Source of the DNA: Acanthaster planci
Lineage: Eukaryota > Echinodermata > Asteroidea > Valvatida > Acanthasteridae
NCBI RefSeq assembly: GCF_001949145.1
Contig: NW_019091552.1
Coordinates: 800,372 to 864,371 of the forward strand
Direction: 5' to 3'
Length of the DNA: 64,000 nt
Each line of letters begins with the position of its first letter. The stretch's first letter is position 1. Below, in pieces: positions 59,430 to 64,000 of the stretch. Under the pieces are notes generated by a model. It made no database searches and was not told the origin of the DNA. It was given only the letters and a program-made list of their open reading frames with translations. The translations under genes and the position numbers were made by a program.

Positions 59430-62400
59430 ATTAATTCTGAGTTTGTTTGCGCTATACGGGTACTGTACAGCTGAAACAAGGCTCCATATGTTTGAGCATA
59501 AAATATCTGTTTTTCTATCCATTGATGTAAGTTTCATATCCATACTTGATGTACTTCGGGAAATATCTGCAAAAGAAAGTGCGACTTGTTGTCCAACTGC
59601 TTCCTATTTTCGCGTAATTCTGACTTTGCTTACGCTATACGGGTGATGTCCCGCTGAGACAAGGCTTCAGATGTTCGAGCATAAAATATCTACGAATAAT
59701 CTAAATCTGTCAATCTAGGTGTCATCTTTAAGGGCACATATGCTGCTTGCTATTTTTCGGAAAGTCTGACTTTCTTTGCTCTATACTTGTGCTGTCCTGC
59801 TCACACAAGGCTCAATATATTCGAGCATAAAATATCTAGAAAAATATTTAAATCCGTCAATCTAGGTGTCATCGTGAAGGGCAGATGTTTTTCTCTCCAT
59901 TGATGTAAGTTTCATCTCAATACTTGCAGTACTTCGGGAAATATCTGCAGGAGAAAGTGCAACTTGTTGTCCAACTGCTTGCTTTTTTTGGTAATTCTGA
60001 CTTTCTTTGCGCTCTACGGGTGCTGTCCCGCTGAGACAAGGTTCCACATGTTCGTGCATAAAATATTTAGATATTATCTAAATCTGTCAATCTAGGTGTA
60101 ATTATGAAGGACACATGTTCTTCTAACCGTTGATGTAAGTTTCATATCCATACTTGCAGTACTTCGGAATATATCAGCAAAAGAAAGTGCGACTTGTTAT
60201 CCAACTGCTTGCTTTTTGGCGTAATTCTGAGTTTGTCTGCGCTATACGGGTGTTGTGCCGCTCAGACAAGGCTCTCTATGTTCCAGCATAAAATATCTGA
60301 AAATTATTTCAATCTGTTACTCTAGGTTTTATTATGAAGGGCACAATTTTCCCTCTACCCTTTCATGTAAGTTTCATATCAATACTCTCAGTACTTCGGG
60401 TACTATCAGCAAAAGAAAGTGCGACTTCTTGTCCAACTGCTTGCCATTTTGGCGTAATTCTGACTTTCTTTGCGCTATACGGGTGCTGTCCCGCTGAGAC
60501 AAGGCTCCACATGTTCGAGCAAAAAATATCTTAAAAAAATCTAAATCTGTCAATCTAGGTGTCATTATGAAGGACATGTGTTCCTTTATCCATTCATGTT
60601 AGTTTCATATCCACACTTGCAGTACTTCTTGAAATACCAGGAAAAGAAAGTGTGACTTGTTGTCCAACTGCTTGCTATTTTTGGGTAAGTCTAACTTTCT
60701 TTGCTATATACTTGTGCTGTCCTGCTCAGACAAGGCTCTGTATGTTCGAGCATAAAATATTTAAAAATTATTTAAATCTGTCAATCCAGGTGTCCACATG
60801 ATGGGCACATGTTTTTCTATCCATTAATGTAAGTTTCATATCCATATCTGCAGTACTTCTTGAAATATCAGCAAAAGAACGTGCGACTTGTTGTCCAACT
60901 GCTTCCTATTTTGGCGTGATTCTGAGTTTGTCTGCGCTGTACGGGTGCTGCCTCGCTGAGACAAGGCTCAAAATGTTAGAGAATAAAATATTTCAAAATT
61001 ATCTAAATCTGTCAATCTAGGTGTCCATATGAAGGGCATATGTTTTTCTATTTATTGATGTAAGTTTCATATCCACACTGGTAGTACTTCGGGAAATATC
61101 ATCTAAAGAAAGTGCGACCTGTTGTCCAAATGCTTGCTATTTTTTGGTAAGTCTGATTTTCTTTGCTCTATTCTTGTGCTGTCCTGCTCAGACAAGGCCT
61201 CACAAGTGCTAGCATAAAATATTAAAAAAATATCTAAATCTGTCAATCTAGGTGTCCATATGAAGGGCACATGTTCTTCTATCCATTGATGTAAGTTTCA
61301 TATCCATGCTTGCAGTACTTCGGGAAATATCAGCAAAAGAACGTGCGACTTGTTGTCCAACTGCTTGCTATTTTGACGTAATTCTGAGTTTGTCTGCGCT
61401 CTACTTGTGCTGTCCCGCTGATACAAGGCTCCACATGTTCGAGCATAAAATATTTTCAAATTATCTAAATGTGTAAATCTAGGTGTCATTCTGAAGGGCA
61501 TATGTTTCTCTATCCATTGATGTAAGTTTCATATCCATACTTGCAGTACTTCGGGATATATCAGCAATAGAATGTGCGACTTCTTGTCCAACTGCTTGCT
61601 ATTTTGACGTAATTCTGAATTTGTCTGCGCTGTACGGGTGCTGTCCGGCTGGGACAATGCTCCACAGGTTCAAGCATAAAATATTTTAAAATTATCTCAA
61701 TCTGTCAATCTAGGTGATATTATGAAGGGCAAATGTTTCTCTATCCATTGATGTAAGTTTCACATCCATACTTGCAGTACTTCGCGATGTATCAGCAAAA
61801 GAATGTGCGACTTGTTGTCCAACTGCTTCCTATTTTGATGTAATTCTGAGTTTGTCTGCGCTGTACGTGTGCTGTCCCGCTGAGACAAGGCTCCACATGT
61901 TCAAGCATGAAATATTTTAAAAGTATCTCAATCTGTCCATCTAGGTGTCATTATAAAGGGCATTTGTTTCTCTATCCTTTCATGTAAGTTTCTTATCCAT
62001 ACTTGCAGTACCTCGGGATATATCAGCAAAAGAATGCGCGACTTCTTGTCCAACTACTTGCTATTTTTGCGTAATTGCGACCATATTTGCGCTATACTTG
62101 TGCTGTCCCGCTGAGACAAGGCTCCACATGATCAAGCATAGAATATTTTAAAAGTATCTCAATTTGTCAATCTAGGTGTATTTATAAAGGGCATATGTTT
62201 CTCTATCCATTGATTTAAGTTTCATATCCATACTTGCTGTACTTCGGGATAAATCAACAAAAGAATGTGCGACTTCTCGTCCAACTGCTTGTTAATTTGG
62301 CGTAATTCTGAGTTTGTCTGCGCTGTACGGGTGCTGTCCCGCTTATGCAAAGCTCCACATGTTCAAGCATAAAATATTTTAAAAGTTTCTCAATCTGTCA

Positions 62401-64000
62401 ATTTAGGTGTCATTATTAAGGGCATATGTTTCTCTATCCATTGCTGTAAGTTTCATATCCATACTTGCAGTACTTCGGGATATATCAACAAAGGAAAGTG
62501 CGACTTCTTTTTCAACTGCTTCCTACTTTGGCGTTATTCTGACCATATTTGCGCTATACTTGTGCTGTCCCGCTGAGACAAGGCTCCTCATGTTTGAGCA
62601 CGAAATATCTAAAAAAAATATCTCAATCTGTCAATCTAGTTNTTATTCTATTTATTGATGTAAGTTTCATATCCACACTGGTAGTACTTCAAGAAATATT
62701 TTTGACGTAATTCTGAGTTTGTCTGCGCTATACGGGTGCCGTCCCACTGAGACAAGGCTCCACATGTTCGAGCATAACATATTTTCAAATTATCTCAATC
62801 TGTCAATCTAGGTGTCATTATGAAGGGCATATGTTTCTCTATCCATTGATGTAAGTTTCATATCCATGCTTGCAGTACCTCGGGATATATCAGCAAAAAA
62901 AATGTGCAACTTGTTGTCCAACTGCTTGCTATTTTGGCGTAATTCTGAGTTTGTCTGCGCTATACGGGTGCCGTCCCGCTCAAACAAGGCTCCTCGTGTT
63001 TGAGCATAAAATATTTAAAAATTATCCAAATCTGTCAATCTAGGTGTCATTCTAAAGGGCATATGTTTCTCTATCCATTCATGTAAGTTTCATATCCATA
63101 CTTGCAGTACCTCGGGATATATCAGCAAAAGAATGTGCGACTTGTTGTCCAACTGTTTCCTATTTTGACGTAATTCTGAGTTTGTCTGCGCTGTACGGGT
63201 GCTGTCCCGCTGAGACAAGGCTCCTCATGTTCAAGCATAAAATATTTTAAAATTATCTCAATCTGTCAATCTAGGTGTCATTATGAATGGCATATGAATC
63301 TCCATTCATTCTTGTAAGTTTCATATCCATACTTGCACTACTTCGGGATTCATCAACAAAAGAAAGTGCGACTTCTTGTCCAACTGCTTGCTATTTTGGC
63401 GTAATTCCGACCATATTTGCGCTATACTTGTTCTGTCCCGCTGAAACAAGGCTCCTCATGTTTGAGCATAAAATATTTAAAAATATCTCAATCTGTCACT
63501 CTAGGTGTCATTATGAAGGGCGTATGTTTCTCTATCCATTGATGTAAGTTTCATATCCATACTTGCAGTACTTCGGGATACATCAACAAAAGAAAGTGCG
63601 ACTTCTTGTCCAACTGATTGCTATTTTGGCGTAATTCCGACCATATTTGCGCTATACTTGTTCTGTCCCGCTGAGACAAGGCTCCTCATGTTTGAGCATG
63701 AAATGTTTAAAACTTATCTCAATCTGTCAATCTAGGTGTAATCATGAAGGGCATATGTTTCTCCATCCATTCCTGTAAGTTTCATATCCATACTTGCAGT
63801 ACTTCGGGATATATCAGCAAAAGAAAGTGCGACTTGTTGTCCAACTACTTCCTACTTTGACGTAATTCTTAGTTTGTCTGCTCTGTACGTGTGCTGTCCC
63901 GCTTATGGAAGGCTCCTCATGTTCAAGCATAAAATATTTTAAAATTATCTCAATCTGTTACTCTAGGCGTCATTATGAAGGTCATATGTTTCTATATCCA
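59430..64000. repeat. 231-bp satellite array (about 20 units, runs off the window)
   Basis: The landmark gtaagtttcatatccatact recurs at 60135, 60367, 60829, 61060, 61291, 61522, 61753, 61983, 62446, 62851, 63083, 63313, 63543 and 63775, a period of 230-232 bp, with a diverged copy near 60598. Units share aaagtgcgacttgttgtcca, ctgagacaaggctccacatg and aatctgtcaatctaggtgtc. Shortened units occur at about 59660-59840 and 62640-62850; a single N is at 62642. Short reading frames inside each unit are by-products of the repeat. Confidence 0.95.

Noticed and set aside
59401-63547. Plus-strand frames of 60-86 codons with similar sequence in successive satellite units
   Set aside because: The similarity follows from the 231-bp repeat. 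Each is closed by stops within the unit and none has splice or start context.
59430-64000. Regular repeat array considered as CRISPR-like
   Set aside because: Units are contiguous 231-bp repeats without unique spacers, in a eukaryotic context.

Overview
The window is eukaryotic: genes are split into short exons with GT/GC-AG introns, intergenic DNA is AT-leaning, and transposon remnants and foldback elements are abundant. The KLHL18 orthologue, LDL-receptor class A/transmembrane genes, a death-fold gene, a DIRS/Ngaro-type tyrosine-recombinase retrotransposon and many TACATGTA-rich tracts point to an animal, most plausibly an invertebrate deuterostome (echinoderm or cephalochordate). That placement is inference only; no marker here fixes the species.

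Layout. (1) 0.3-15.6 kb (+): two tandem copies of a cell-surface gene built from LDLa exons and a single transmembrane exon. Copy 1 is cut by the window edge. Copy 2 (8021-12433) is complete: a signal-peptide exon, four LDLa exons and a transmembrane exon, giving 239 aa. About 5 kb of 3' half plus downstream DNA is duplicated (about 300-6290 and 11040-15585). A non-LTR retrotransposon fossil lies between the copies. (2) 15.6-20.2 kb: no gene seen. (3) 20.26-32.08 kb (-): a complete KLHL18 orthologue, ten coding exons, 578 aa, with two GC-AG introns. (4) 32.09-33.5 kb: intergenic region, probably a shared divergent promoter, with a 228-base assembly gap. (5) 33.55-41.93 kb (+): an eight-coding-exon gene, 376 aa, whose ends look like an N-terminal death fold and a C-terminal RPA70-like OB fold, joined by low-complexity exons carrying basic nuclear-localisation-like motifs. 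(6) 42-48 kb: probable 3' UTR and nested non-autonomous DNA transposons. (7) 48.0-52.3 kb: decayed DIRS/Ngaro-like element. (8) 52.79-58.77 kb (+): five short exons of the same style as gene 5; three appear paralogous to its middle exons and one carries a strong SUMO-interacting motif. A LINE 3' end is inserted among them. (9) about 59.43 kb to the end: a 231-bp satellite array of about 20 units.

The candidate undescribed system is the pair of loci in (5) and (8): a death-fold/OB-fold protein with a modular linker in which every exon boundary is phase 1, beside a paralogous exon set that adds a SUMO-interacting motif. Such a protein could couple single-stranded nucleic-acid binding to death-fold signalling in the nucleus. 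Domain calls were made by eye and need profile searches.
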